Of a stretch of DNA of 64,000 nt, positions 33,136 to 41,608 are shown one piece after another (within the stretch, counting starts at the first letter, position 1; every line of letters begins with the position of its first letter). The notes below the pieces were generated by a model that saw only the letters and a list, made by a program, of their open reading frames with translations, was not told the origin of the DNA and searched no databases. The position numbers and the translations under genes were made by a program. This stretch comes from Calditrichia bacterium (GTDB taxonomy: Bacteria > Calditrichota > Calditrichia > Calditrichales > J004), in the NCBI GenBank assembly GCA_020635035.1, contig JACKAO010000002.1:62001-126000 (forward strand). Reading direction: 5' to 3'.

Positions 33136-34014
33136 ATGAATAAGAAGATTTTAATCACAGGAGCAACCGGAGCAATGGGTTTTTTGATGAGCAAAACCCT
33201 TGTGGAAAATCAGCACAACGTAGTCGGAACAACACGGTCCGTTTCAGGAAAAAGAGAAGCGATTGCCAAAGAGCTGCAATCGAGTGGGATTAAGCTGATT
33301 GAAATGGATGTAACCGATGACAGCAGTGTCCATCAGGGTGTTGAAGAAGCTGTTCAGTTACTGGACGGGATAGATGTGGTAATCAACAATGCCGGTATTG
33401 GCACAATAGGCATTCAGGAGTTTTTTTCCGTTGAAGATATGCACAAGGTGTTCGATGTCAATGTCTATGGTGTACAACGTGTTGTGCGGGCAGCATTGCC
33501 GCATCTAAGGAAACAGGGACAAGGTACGGTTATTCATATCTCAAGTGGCATTGGCAGATTAACCTTCCCGTTTTATGGCACCTATTGTGCATCGAAATAC
33601 GCACTGGAAGCAATTGCAGAAAGCTACAGAGCTGAACTTGCCGGATTCGGGATCGAGTCCTGTATAATTGAACCGGGTGCCATGCCAACGGAGTTTCTGG
33701 ATGTTATGCTGCAGCTTCAACCAAAAGATGAATCAAGGAGCCAGGCATATGGCGATTTGATCCATGTTCCGCAAGCTGCAATGGAAGGGCTTCAGCAAGC
33801 ATTACAGGCTAATCCAAATCAGGATCCGCAAAAGGTTGCCGACGCCATTGTTAATCTTTTGGCAATGCCTTTCGGTAAAAAACCATTCAGAACGGTAGTT
33901 GATTATACGTTCCTGAAAGAGCCTGTTGAAGCGTACAACACCCTTTTGCATGATATAACCCGGAAGCTGTATGTGGCTAACGGTATGGAAGAAATGTTGA
34001 ATTTAAATCAGTAA
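33136..34014 (+). CDS. Short-chain dehydrogenase/reductase
   Basis: Classical SDR: N-terminal NAD(P)-binding KILITGATGAMGFLMSK (TGxxxGxG), MDVTDDSSV, VVINNAGIGTIG (NAG motif), IHISSGIGRLTFPFYGTYCASKYALEA (Ser, then YxxxK catalytic pair) and IIEPGAMPTEF. The Arg in TTRSVSGKR after strand 2 points to NADPH preference. I take the ATG at 33136, preceded by AGGAGCAAGG; the frame itself opens at 33088. A 36-bp gap separates it from the aldo/keto reductase gene, so both are probably one transcript, with the AraC regulator downstream as likely controller. Substrate unknown. Confidence 0.92.
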   Translation: MNKKILITGATGAMGFLMSKTLVENQHNVVGTTRSVSGKREAIAKELQSSGIKLIEMDVTDDSSVHQGVEEAVQLLDGIDVVINNAGIGTIGIQEFFSVEDMHKVFDVNVYGVQRVVRAALPHLRKQGQGTVIHISSGIGRLTFPFYGTYCASKYALEAIAESYRAELAGFGIESCIIEPGAMPTEFLDVMLQLQPKDESRSQAYGDLIHVPQAAMEGLQQALQANPNQDPQKVADAIVNLLAMPFGKKPFRTVVDYTFLKEPVEAYNTLLHDITRKLYVANGMEEMLNLNQ

Positions 34015-34050
34015 CCCATTTAAATTGTCAAAGCTTAAAGGAAGGATGCG

Positions 34051-34977
34051 ATGAAAACTCAGCAAAAATATATGACTCTTAAAAATGGTATCAAAATGCC
34101 AATGGTTGGATTTGGTACCTATCTTATTAAAGATAAAGATGCGCAATCGCTGGTGCACCAGGCCATCCGTTCGGGCTACCGTCATGTCGATACTGCCGAA
34201 GGTTATAGCAATGAAAATGGGGTAGGCTCAGGCATCAAAACAGCAATAGAGGAGATGGGAATATCAAGGGAAGAGATATTTGTAACCACCAAACTTTTTC
34301 CCGGCAATGAAACCTGGGGGCAGCCTTTTAAAACATATGAATCAACCATTGAGTCATTGCATACCAGTTTGGCCAGGTTGCAACTGGATTACGTTGACCT
34401 GTATTTAATTCATGCCCCATTTGCTAAAACACAACGCCTTGAACAATGGAAAGCCTTTGTCGAACTTCAGCAGCAAGGTAAGGTACGCTCGATAGGTGTT
34501 AGTAATTTTAACCAGTCCCATATTGATGAAATTAAAGAAGCCGGGCTGCCGCTTCCCCATGTAAACCAAATCGAGCTGCATCCCTGGTCGCAAAAACCCG
34601 ATTTAGTCGCTTACCTGCAAAACAATAATATCGCAATTACTGCCTATAGCAGCCTTGTTCCGCTCTCAAGCTGGCGCAATGTTCCTGGACAGTCGAGTGC
34701 TAAAACAGAGCAAATGAAAACGGATGGTGATCGCCCGGATTCGCCGTTCAAAGTTATGGCGAAGAAATATGGTGTCACCGAGGCACAAGTCCTGCTCCGC
34801 TGGGGTATCCAAAAAGGTTATGCCGTTCTGCCTAAAAGTGCCAGTGCGGAAAGGATTCGGCAAAATATCGATTTGTTTGGTTTTGAAATCGACGAAGAAG
34901 ATATGGCTGCCATTGCTAAACTGGATAAAGGAGACGGTGTTGCCTGGAGTTCAGGTGATCCGACAAAAGAAGGATAA
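34051..34977 (+). CDS. Aldo/keto reductase
   Basis: Opens with LKNGIKMPMVGFGTYLI, then GYRHVDTAEGYSNENGVG (catalytic Asp and Tyr), VTTKLFPGNETWG (Lys), LDYVDLYLIHAPF (His), RSIGVSNFNQSHIDEI and, at the cofactor site, VLPKSASAERIRQNIDLFGFEI. These are the tetrad and NADPH-binding motifs of AKR family 5-type (2,5-diketogluconate reductase-like) enzymes. Length 308 aa is normal. It sits between an SDR and an AraC regulator in one orientation, suggesting a small carbonyl-detoxification or sugar-reduction operon; the substrate is not known. Confidence 0.93.
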   Translation: MKTQQKYMTLKNGIKMPMVGFGTYLIKDKDAQSLVHQAIRSGYRHVDTAEGYSNENGVGSGIKTAIEEMGISREEIFVTTKLFPGNETWGQPFKTYESTIESLHTSLARLQLDYVDLYLIHAPFAKTQRLEQWKAFVELQQQGKVRSIGVSNFNQSHIDEIKEAGLPLPHVNQIELHPWSQKPDLVAYLQNNNIAITAYSSLVPLSSWRNVPGQSSAKTEQMKTDGDRPDSPFKVMAKKYGVTEAQVLLRWGIQKGYAVLPKSASAERIRQNIDLFGFEIDEEDMAAIAKLDKGDGVAWSSGDPTKEG

Positions 34978-35027
34978 TTAAGTCCAGCTGCATCATTTAA
35001 CGAATAAAACTATAATATGTGATTGTT

Positions 35028-36032
35028 ATGAAAGCGATACTCGGTTCAAAATTTAATTTGGAAAAGGGCTGGCTGGCACTATTAAAAGATTTAAATATAC
35101 CTGCTCAGGATGTGTTGCGTTATGCCCGGCTGCCCCTTGATTTACTGCTTCGAAAAACACCCATGGTAACAGCAGATGAGTATTATCGTTTCTGGGAAGG
35201 CCTGGCTCATGTTTCACATAATAAGCCGGATTTTGCCCTGAAACTGGTTGAAAATATAAATGCCAAAACCACTGACCCGGCGATTATTGCCTTTCTGAGC
35301 AGTAATGATTTAAATATGGCTCTCGAGCGGATGGCGCATTACAAACCGGTTGTGGCGCCTATACACATGTCATTGAAAAAAAATGATCAGCAGACAATAA
35401 TTTCTTTTAAAAGTTTATCCCATGACCGCAGCCTGCCGGCTCTTTATATCGCGTTTGAACTGACATTCTGGGTTCAGCTGGCACGCATTGCCATCCGTGA
35501 GCCAATCATCCCCATGGCGGTTCACACACATCTTGATTTACAGATATCAGATGCCTTCGAAGTCTTTTTGGGAAGTGCTGTACAAAGTGATGTTGAAAAT
35601 AAGATTACCTTTTCTGCATCGGATGCGGCCAAACCATTTCTTACTGCAAACCATGCTATGTGGACGCTACTTGAACCTGCCTTCAAACAAAGAATGAGTG
35701 ATTTAGCCATCGACGCTTCTTTCCGGGAGCGTGTTCGTGCCTGCCTGCTTGAGACACTCGCCAGCGGCCACTATTCCATCAACTATGTTGCTTCTAAATT
35801 AGCTGTCAGCAACCGCACACTACAACGACGTTTAAACCTGGAAGGTACAACATTCCAGAAAATCCTTGATGAATTACGTGAAGAATTAGCCCGGCATTAT
35901 CTCTCCACAACAGATTATTCAAGCACAGAAATTTCATTTTTACTGGGTTATGAAGAACCCAATTCTTTTTTCCGCGCTTTCCGGACATGGACGGGGCAAA
36001 CACCGGAAATTGTTCGTGCGCGTAGTTTTTAG
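35028..36032 (+). CDS. AraC-family transcriptional regulator
   Basis: The C-terminal ~90 residues hold the two helix-turn-helix motifs of AraC proteins (YSINYVASKLAVSNRTLQRRLNLEGTTFQKILDEL and TDYSSTEISFLLGYEEPNSFFRAFRTWTGQTPEIVR). The N-terminal ~200 residues match the AraC arabinose-binding-like/OruR-type domain (DFALKLVENINAKTTDPAIIAFLSSNDLNMALERM). A GTG at 35019 is an alternative start to ATG 35028. It follows the SDR and aldo/keto reductase genes by 50 bp on the same strand and is the likely activator of that pair. Confidence 0.92.
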   Translation: MKAILGSKFNLEKGWLALLKDLNIPAQDVLRYARLPLDLLLRKTPMVTADEYYRFWEGLAHVSHNKPDFALKLVENINAKTTDPAIIAFLSSNDLNMALERMAHYKPVVAPIHMSLKKNDQQTIISFKSLSHDRSLPALYIAFELTFWVQLARIAIREPIIPMAVHTHLDLQISDAFEVFLGSAVQSDVENKITFSASDAAKPFLTANHAMWTLLEPAFKQRMSDLAIDASFRERVRACLLETLASGHYSINYVASKLAVSNRTLQRRLNLEGTTFQKILDELREELARHYLSTTDYSSTEISFLLGYEEPNSFFRAFRTWTGQTPEIVRARSF

Positions 36033-36144
36033 CCTTCCTTAAAGCAAACCTCCATTTCAAGAAAACGTTTTATTCTGTTTTATCTTAGAAATTTATTCTT
36101 TTATAAACTATATTTCCTGATTATATACAGGAACCAACATCATT

Positions 36145-37320
36145 ATGACTTACGACAAAAATTATTTTCTAAGCCTGAAAAAGCAGTTTGAACAAGAGCT
36201 GTTTGAATCTGTACTGCCATTTTGGGAAAAGCATTCCCCCGATAAAAAGAACGGCGGATATTTTAACTGCCTCGATCGCGACGGCAGTGTTTATGACAGC
36301 ACCAAACATGTCTGGCTGCAGGGACGCCAGGTGTGGATGTTCAGCAAGCTTTACCGTGAAGTTCAGCAACGCCCTGAATGGCTCGATTTAGCAGCGTCCG
36401 GAATGAAATTTTTACGGCAGCATGCAATCACCCCGCAGGGGCGTGTACATTTTACTCTGACCGCCGATGGCAAGGCCCTTTATACCCAGCGCAAAATTTT
36501 TTCAGAGTGTTTTTACACACTTGCTCTTAATGAATATGCCATTGCCAGTGGCCAAACAGACCTGCAACAGGAAGCTTTGCAGGAATTTGAAAAAATCTGG
36601 GAATTCTCACAGGATGCGTCGCTAGTCGGACGACCTTCAACCCCCGGTGATCCCGGTTTTAAAACGCTGGCCATCCCGATGATCATGCTTAACCTGATGG
36701 AAGAACTCTCAGGGGATAACCACTCTAAATTCCAGACTGAAGTTGATACTTGTCTGGCACAGATAAAAAAACACGTTATCGACCAGACTGTTTATGAAAA
36801 TATTTCTCCGGATGGAGGTATCGTTAATACATCCGCCGGAAGGCTGCTTAATCCCGGTCATGCAATTGAAGCCGGCTGGTTTCTGCAGCATTGGGCAATC
36901 CGTTTAAAGGATGACCAGCTTTCAGAACTGGCAACTAATATTGTACGCTGGTCATTCGACAAAGGCTGGGATAAAAAATATGGCGGAATCATTCATTTTC
37001 TGGATGGCGGTGGTTACAACCCGGTTCAGTTAGAATGGGATATGAAATTATGGTGGCCGCATTGCGAAGCACTTTACGCCCATTTGCTAAATTATTTCAC
37101 CCATAGAGATGACGCTGATTTGCAGCGTTTTAAACAAACATACGACTATACATTTAAGCATTTCCCGGATAAAGAACATGGCGAATGGTTCGGTTATCTG
37201 AACCGCTCCGGCGAAGTAACACACCGTTTTAAAGGCGGTCCTTACAAAGGCTGTTTTCATGTTCCGCGTACGCTTTGGCTTTGCCATAAACTGATCAGTG
37301 AAAAGGTTGATGATCTATGA
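36145..37320 (+). CDS. AGE-family sugar epimerase/isomerase
   Basis: Alpha/alpha barrel of the N-acylglucosamine 2-epimerase family: FWEKHSPDKKNGGYFNCLDRDGSVYDSTKHVWLQGRQVWMFSKLY at residues ~29-72, FTLTADGKALYTQRKIFSECFYTLAL, then RLLNPGHAIEAGWFLQHWAI (the conserved HAIE) and MKLWWPHCEALYAHL, KHFPDKEHGEWFGYLNR and KGGPYKGCFHVPRTLWLC. The catalytic histidines of the family are in place. Members interconvert GlcNAc and ManNAc, cellobiose and glucosyl-mannose, or mannose and fructose. The stop overlaps the DUF4434 start by four bases (ATGA), indicating translational coupling. Confidence 0.92.
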   Translation: MTYDKNYFLSLKKQFEQELFESVLPFWEKHSPDKKNGGYFNCLDRDGSVYDSTKHVWLQGRQVWMFSKLYREVQQRPEWLDLAASGMKFLRQHAITPQGRVHFTLTADGKALYTQRKIFSECFYTLALNEYAIASGQTDLQQEALQEFEKIWEFSQDASLVGRPSTPGDPGFKTLAIPMIMLNLMEELSGDNHSKFQTEVDTCLAQIKKHVIDQTVYENISPDGGIVNTSAGRLLNPGHAIEAGWFLQHWAIRLKDDQLSELATNIVRWSFDKGWDKKYGGIIHFLDGGGYNPVQLEWDMKLWWPHCEALYAHLLNYFTHRDDADLQRFKQTYDYTFKHFPDKEHGEWFGYLNRSGEVTHRFKGGPYKGCFHVPRTLWLCHKLISEKVDDL

Positions 37321-38225
37321 AAATAAGCGGAACCTTTCTTGATGAAATAACACACGATATACCATCTGCCAACTGGGGCCCCGAAGAATGGGCGGCTGAT
37401 TTTGACGCAATGCAGAAAATAGGTATTGATACTGTCATCGTCATTCGCGGTGGTTATAAAGATCGCTCCACTTTCAATTCGGAAGCTCTGAAATCATTCC
37501 AACCGATGCTGCCCGTATATACGGACCTGGTGCAGGTTTTTCTTGATCAGGCTCAGCGCTGCGGTATGAAACTTTTCTTTGGTTTGTATGATTCGGGCTT
37601 ACACTGGCAAAAGGGTGATTATGAAAAAGAAGCTGAGATAAATAAGTTTTTCAGTGAAGAAGTCACGCAGAAATATGGACAGCACCCGGCTTTTCAGGGT
37701 TGGTATCTCAGCCATGAAATGAGTGTTTATGACAGCAAACTTATCCGCATTTATGAAGAGCTGACCGGGCATTTGCGTTCGCTCAAAAATCTCCCGGTAC
37801 TCATGTCACCATATGTAAAAGGACGCAAACAATTTGAAGATCCGATCACCCCGCAGGAACATTATAAACAATGGGACACCATACTGGGAAATCTGTCGTC
37901 TAAAGTTGATATCGTTGCATTTCAGGATGGCCAGGTGGATTTTTACGAGCTGCCGGAAATCATGTCGATAAATAAAGAACTTGCCGATAAGCATGGCTTG
38001 CAAGCCTGGTCGAATGTTGAGACATTTGAGCGTGGTATGCCTATTAATTTTTTGCCAATCAACTGGCAAAATCTGCGTTATAAAATGGAAGTCGCCAAAA
38101 ACGCCGGTGTTGAAAAACTGATTACTTTCGAATTTTCCCACTTTATGAGCCCCAATTCAATATACCGTTCTGCACACAATTTGTATAAAAGATACCGGGA
38201 GTGGCTGGATCTTGGAAGCTTCTAG
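37317..38225 (+). CDS. DUF4434 TIM-barrel protein
   Basis: Begins ISGTFLDEITHDIPSANWGPEEWAADFDAMQKIGIDTVIVIRGGYKDRS, as DUF4434 proteins do, followed by MKLFFGLYDSGLHWQKGDYEKE, FQGWYLSHEMSVYD (conserved Glu at a barrel-strand end), PVLMSPYVKGRK and VDIVAFQDGQVDF. The fold is that of a glycosidase-like TIM barrel, but no activity is established for the family. No signal peptide, so it is cytoplasmic. It is coupled to the AGE epimerase gene by a 4-bp overlap, so the pair probably acts on one sugar. A bidirectional terminator follows directly. Confidence 0.88.
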   Translation: MKISGTFLDEITHDIPSANWGPEEWAADFDAMQKIGIDTVIVIRGGYKDRSTFNSEALKSFQPMLPVYTDLVQVFLDQAQRCGMKLFFGLYDSGLHWQKGDYEKEAEINKFFSEEVTQKYGQHPAFQGWYLSHEMSVYDSKLIRIYEELTGHLRSLKNLPVLMSPYVKGRKQFEDPITPQEHYKQWDTILGNLSSKVDIVAFQDGQVDFYELPEIMSINKELADKHGLQAWSNVETFERGMPINFLPINWQNLRYKMEVAKNAGVEKLITFEFSHFMSPNSIYRSAHNLYKRYREWLDLGSF

Positions 38226-38243
38226 TTTTTAAAAGTAAAATTA

Positions 38244-38275
38244 AAAACCCGGTTTGGATGATTTAACCGGGTTTT
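38244..38275. terminator. Bidirectional rho-independent terminator
   Basis: Perfect inverted repeat AAAACCCGGTT (38244-38254) and AACCGGGTTTT (38265-38275) with a 10-nt loop, flanked by A on one side and T on the other. It lies between the convergent DUF4434 gene (ends 38225) and the carboxypeptidase gene (ends 38334), so it can serve both strands. Confidence 0.93.
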
Positions 38276-38333
38276 ATAAAAAATCTCTGCTTTTTCCTGC
38301 AGTTGTTTAAGTTTACTATCCGGGTTGTGTATT

Positions 38334-40817
38334 TTAATGTACAAGAACCAGTTTCTTCATACTCTGAAAATCCTTTGTCTGCATCCTGTAAAAATAAATC
38401 CCGGATGCAACAGATAAACCTTTATCATTCGTTCCATCCCAGGTCAGCTGATAGCTTCCGGCCTGTTTAAAACCATCATACAAGGTTTTGATTTCCCTGC
38501 CAATAGCATCGTAAATTTTAATGTTTACATTTGCCGGCTCAGACATTTCAAAAGAAATGCGTGTTTCCGGATTAAATGGGTTCGGATAGTTCTGTCTTAA
38601 GGAAAAACGCAGCGCTTGTTTATTATCCCCGGCCAGATGTGTAAGGACAGAATCACTATATACAAGAATTCTAAAATCGTCAATATACCAGCCATCGCCG
38701 GTTACGTATTCATCGGAACGCAGGCGGAAACGCAAAAAGAATGGTTCCGCGATAAATTCGCTGATGTTAACCTGTTCTTTAACCCAGGTGCTCTGTGTGC
38801 CATCGTAGCCCGGTTGGTTCAGGGTTTGCCGTCCTGCCCCGGTACCATTTTTGGTATATTTTCCGGCAAGGTTTTGCCATTGAGCACCATCATTACTGAT
38901 TTGAAATTCTGCAAAATCCCACCCGGCCTCGATGTCCCAGCGGCTGTTGAATTCAACAAATGCAGTATTATAACTGCTCAGATCGAGTAAACTATCCAGG
39001 TATAGCGATTTATTCAGATAATTGTCATAGTCGCCTGTCGGGCTGTCGGTGAATGAAAACCTTCCGTTTGCTGCAGCGACAGATGAACGACCCCATGGAC
39101 TTTCCGGGGCCCAGATACTGTTCGCCGTTTCAAAGTTATCACTAAAATATACCGATGGCTCACCGATAATGATTTCCTGTAAAGGCTCAATAGTGGTTAA
39201 ACCATTCTGAACTATTTGCAGCTTCAGCGAAACAATATGTCCTGTCGGAACGAGTGAATCAATTTCAAATTCATAATTACTGGTTGTAAAACTTTCACCC
39301 GAAATCAGACTATCCGGTAATACAGATAAATCCGCATCTCCCGGCTGAACATAGGGATCGTCCCAGATTATCTGCCAGCTGAACTCATCTTTTTTGATTG
39401 TTCCCAGTCCGATATTTTTAAGGTCAAAGCGGATAGAAGCCATTTCACCGGCTTCTAAGTATTCATCTTCATCACCGCCAAGAGAGATGTAAAAACTATC
39501 CCTGCCAATAAAACCACCGGCTGCACGGGCTGCATATAAATTAGGATAAAGATTTTCCTGTGCATGCGGGTAAATACGTGACGCATCAGGCCAGAATCCA
39601 TCGGCACCACTGCCGACTTCCGGTGTCATTGAAAAGATTTTATTCTTGCTGCTTTGTTCACCATACATCCAGTCATCTGATCCGCCATTGGTCAGGTACC
39701 CAACTGTAACATCACCTGTGCCCCATGTATATTGGTTGTATTGTGTCATGTCTGAAGCCAACCTGCGGAAGACACTGGAATCCGGTGTTTCATAAGATGC
39801 TATAAATCCCCACGGATAAATTAAAAGGTTGGAGTAAGTGTGATAATTCATGGCAATCTTAAATTGACGCTGATTGCAAAAATTACGGATAGCCTGTGTC
39901 TCCGGTTCTGAAAACGGCTCCGGTCCCCTGTAGACATCCGATCCTGCAAGCGGGCTTGAACCATTATTGTCATACCCCCAACCGTAACCGTAATTACGAT
40001 TCAGGTCAACACCATCATCGTTTTCAGAAAAAATGCCATTGTTGTTATTGTCGCGTTTGTTTTTACGCCACATATAGCCGCCATCCGGAGACATTTGATG
40101 ATTATACTCAAAACCATCCGGATTAACGACAGGTACAAAAAATAATTCACGATTGTTAACCAGGTAAGTGACTTCTTCATCTGTTCCATAATTTTCAAGC
40201 AGGTAATACATAAAATAAACAACCGTCATCATACTTCCCGGCTCACGGGCATGATGCAATGCAGTGAACAGCACTTCCGGTTCATTTTCATCCTGATCCG
40301 GGTTGTCTGAAATCTTAACCATCCAGATGGTTCGTCCTTCATGAGTTGTTCCTATGGAGTCCTTTGCAGTAATAAGCTCAGGGTATAAAACAAACATGGA
40401 ATCCAGTTCTGCCAGCACTTCATCCAAAGTATAAAAACCGCCCATGCTGCCCAGTTCAAATCCTTTCAGCGGATCATGATCATCCCAGCTTTCAACCTGT
40501 GCTATGGAAAATTTTTCACGGTTTTTATAGTCAGCGATCAGGTCTTCTTTTTCCACACTGAAACGAAGCCCGGAATTTTGTAAAACATCAAATTCAGACC
40601 CATTAAGAACAGCTGTGTAGCTGAATGCATCCCCCTTGCCTATTTCAACAGCAACATGATCAAATATCAATCCGGATTTCGCCAAATCCTGCACCTGACT
40701 TTTGTTTTCAAAATTTATTTTTACCTGGCGGTATTGCGGATAAGAATTGTTATCGGATGCCTGAAGACAGAAAATAAAAGCAATAATTAAAATGTATGTA
40801 TAGTTAAAAATCTTCAT
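38334..40817 (-). CDS. Secreted M14 zinc carboxypeptidase with sorting domain
   Basis: Signal peptide (residues 1-20), a propeptide-like segment to ~115, then an M14 peptidase: FTALHHAREPGSM gives zinc ligands His189 and Glu192, VDLNRNYGYGWG the substrate-binding NR pair, AMNYHTYSN the third ligand His326, and MTPEVGSG the catalytic Glu400. All expected residues are present. After ~440 come a CARDB-like region, a discoidin/MAM-like beta domain (SDNFETANSIWAPE ... ISEFIAEPFFLRFRLRSDEYVTGDGWYIDDFRI) and a terminal sorting domain (RQNYPNPFNPETRISFEM ... SGIYFYRMQTKDFQSMKKLVLVH). Probably exported by the type IX-like route and bound to or released from the cell surface for protein or peptide digestion. 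Confidence 0.94.
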   Translation of the reverse strand: MKIFNYTYILIIAFIFCLQASDNNSYPQYRQVKINFENKSQVQDLAKSGLIFDHVAVEIGKGDAFSYTAVLNGSEFDVLQNSGLRFSVEKEDLIADYKNREKFSIAQVESWDDHDPLKGFELGSMGGFYTLDEVLAELDSMFVLYPELITAKDSIGTTHEGRTIWMVKISDNPDQDENEPEVLFTALHHAREPGSMMTVVYFMYYLLENYGTDEEVTYLVNNRELFFVPVVNPDGFEYNHQMSPDGGYMWRKNKRDNNNNGIFSENDDGVDLNRNYGYGWGYDNNGSSPLAGSDVYRGPEPFSEPETQAIRNFCNQRQFKIAMNYHTYSNLLIYPWGFIASYETPDSSVFRRLASDMTQYNQYTWGTGDVTVGYLTNGGSDDWMYGEQSSKNKIFSMTPEVGSGADGFWPDASRIYPHAQENLYPNLYAARAAGGFIGRDSFYISLGGDEDEYLEAGEMASIRFDLKNIGLGTIKKDEFSWQIIWDDPYVQPGDADLSVLPDSLISGESFTTSNYEFEIDSLVPTGHIVSLKLQIVQNGLTTIEPLQEIIIGEPSVYFSDNFETANSIWAPESPWGRSSVAAANGRFSFTDSPTGDYDNYLNKSLYLDSLLDLSSYNTAFVEFNSRWDIEAGWDFAEFQISNDGAQWQNLAGKYTKNGTGAGRQTLNQPGYDGTQSTWVKEQVNISEFIAEPFFLRFRLRSDEYVTGDGWYIDDFRILVYSDSVLTHLAGDNKQALRFSLRQNYPNPFNPETRISFEMSEPANVNIKIYDAIGREIKTLYDGFKQAGSYQLTWDGTNDKGLSVASGIYFYRMQTKDFQSMKKLVLVH

Positions 40818-40915
40818 TGTAATTCCTGTAATAGTTTGAAAAAGCCAAATCTATTTATTTGTGATTCTTTAATCCAATTTATATGGCTTCAGCACAACCA
40901 GTGTTCATTTTTCTC

Positions 40916-40964
40916 TTGCATATCATTTGTATTGATATTATTATTGGTGTACTTTTGTATATTT
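40916..40964 (+). promoter_or_regulatory. lexA promoter with putative LexA box
   Basis: TTGCAT (-35, 40916-40921), a 17-bp spacer and TATTAT (-10, 40939-40944) are followed one base later by GGTGTAC-TTTT-GTATATTT (40946-40964). The same arrangement and the same 15 fixed bases recur at 42076-42125 before the DUF6504/polymerase unit. The core TGTAC-N4-GTATA is an imperfect palindrome of LexA-box shape. Autoregulation of lexA through this box is inference. Confidence 0.7.
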
Positions 40965-40981
40965 AACCGGGAGTACACCAA
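40944..40981 (+). repeat. 10-bp perfect inverted repeat across the lexA leader
   Basis: TTGGTGTACT (40944-40953) and AGTACACCAA (40972-40981) enclose 18 bases. The right arm covers the bases between the ribosome-binding GGGAG (40969-40973) and the ATG at 40982. It may be a second LexA half-site in inverted orientation or an mRNA hairpin that limits lexA translation. Confidence 0.7.
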
Positions 40982-41602
40982 ATGAGCATCAATCTTACGG
41001 CAAGACAGAAAGAAATACTGGAATATATTGCTGAACATATCCGTGAAAAAAGTTACGCTCCTACATACCAGGAACTTGCCGACAAGCTTAATATTAAATC
41101 TAAATATGCCATCCTGAAGCATATCGACAGTCTTGTTGCCAAAGGCTATATTGAAAAAGATTCATCTGCGCGGGCGCTGCGTATTATTCATCCTGATTAT
41201 CTGCCGGCAGATAACAGTAATTATGATGTACCGCTGATTGGCCGTGTCGCTGCAGGGTACCCTATTCTTGCCCAGGAAAATGTTGAGCGCTATATCTCTA
41301 TACCGCGTGCCATGATAAAAACCGAAGGCCGCTATTTTGCTCTTAAAGTCCGCGGTGACAGTATGGTAAACGCCGGTATTTTTGAAAATGACCTGGTTAT
41401 AGTGCGCTCCGGAAATGTTGCCTATTCCAAGGAAATTATTGTGGCCCTTGTCGAAGATGAAGTAACCGTAAAACGCTTGATGAAGGAAAGCGGTGTTACC
41501 TATCTTAAAGCTGAAAACCCGGGCTACCCGGACATTTATCCCGCCGGGGACTGGTCCATCCAGGGTAAAGTGGTCGGCTTAATACGTGAAATGGCAAATT
41601 AA
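40982..41602 (+). CDS. lexA: LexA repressor, autocleaving SOS regulator
   Basis: N-terminal winged helix (LTARQKEILEYIAEHIREKSYAPTYQELADKLNIKSKYAILKHIDSLVAKGYIE) as in LexA, linker to ~82, then the S24 domain: VPLIGRVAAGYPI with the Ala91-Gly92 cleavage bond, VRGDSMVNAGI with catalytic Ser127 and EVTVKRL with catalytic Lys164. Length 206 aa is standard. RecA-stimulated self-cleavage would derepress the SOS genes. The gene heads a locus that continues with a degenerate LexA-like gene (6 bp later), a DUF6504-like gene and a Y-family polymerase. A LexA box lies in its own promoter and an inverted repeat in its leader. Confidence 0.96.
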   Translation: MSINLTARQKEILEYIAEHIREKSYAPTYQELADKLNIKSKYAILKHIDSLVAKGYIEKDSSARALRIIHPDYLPADNSNYDVPLIGRVAAGYPILAQENVERYISIPRAMIKTEGRYFALKVRGDSMVNAGIFENDLVIVRSGNVAYSKEIIVALVEDEVTVKRLMKESGVTYLKAENPGYPDIYPAGDWSIQGKVVGLIREMAN

Positions 41603-41608
41603 TACGTG

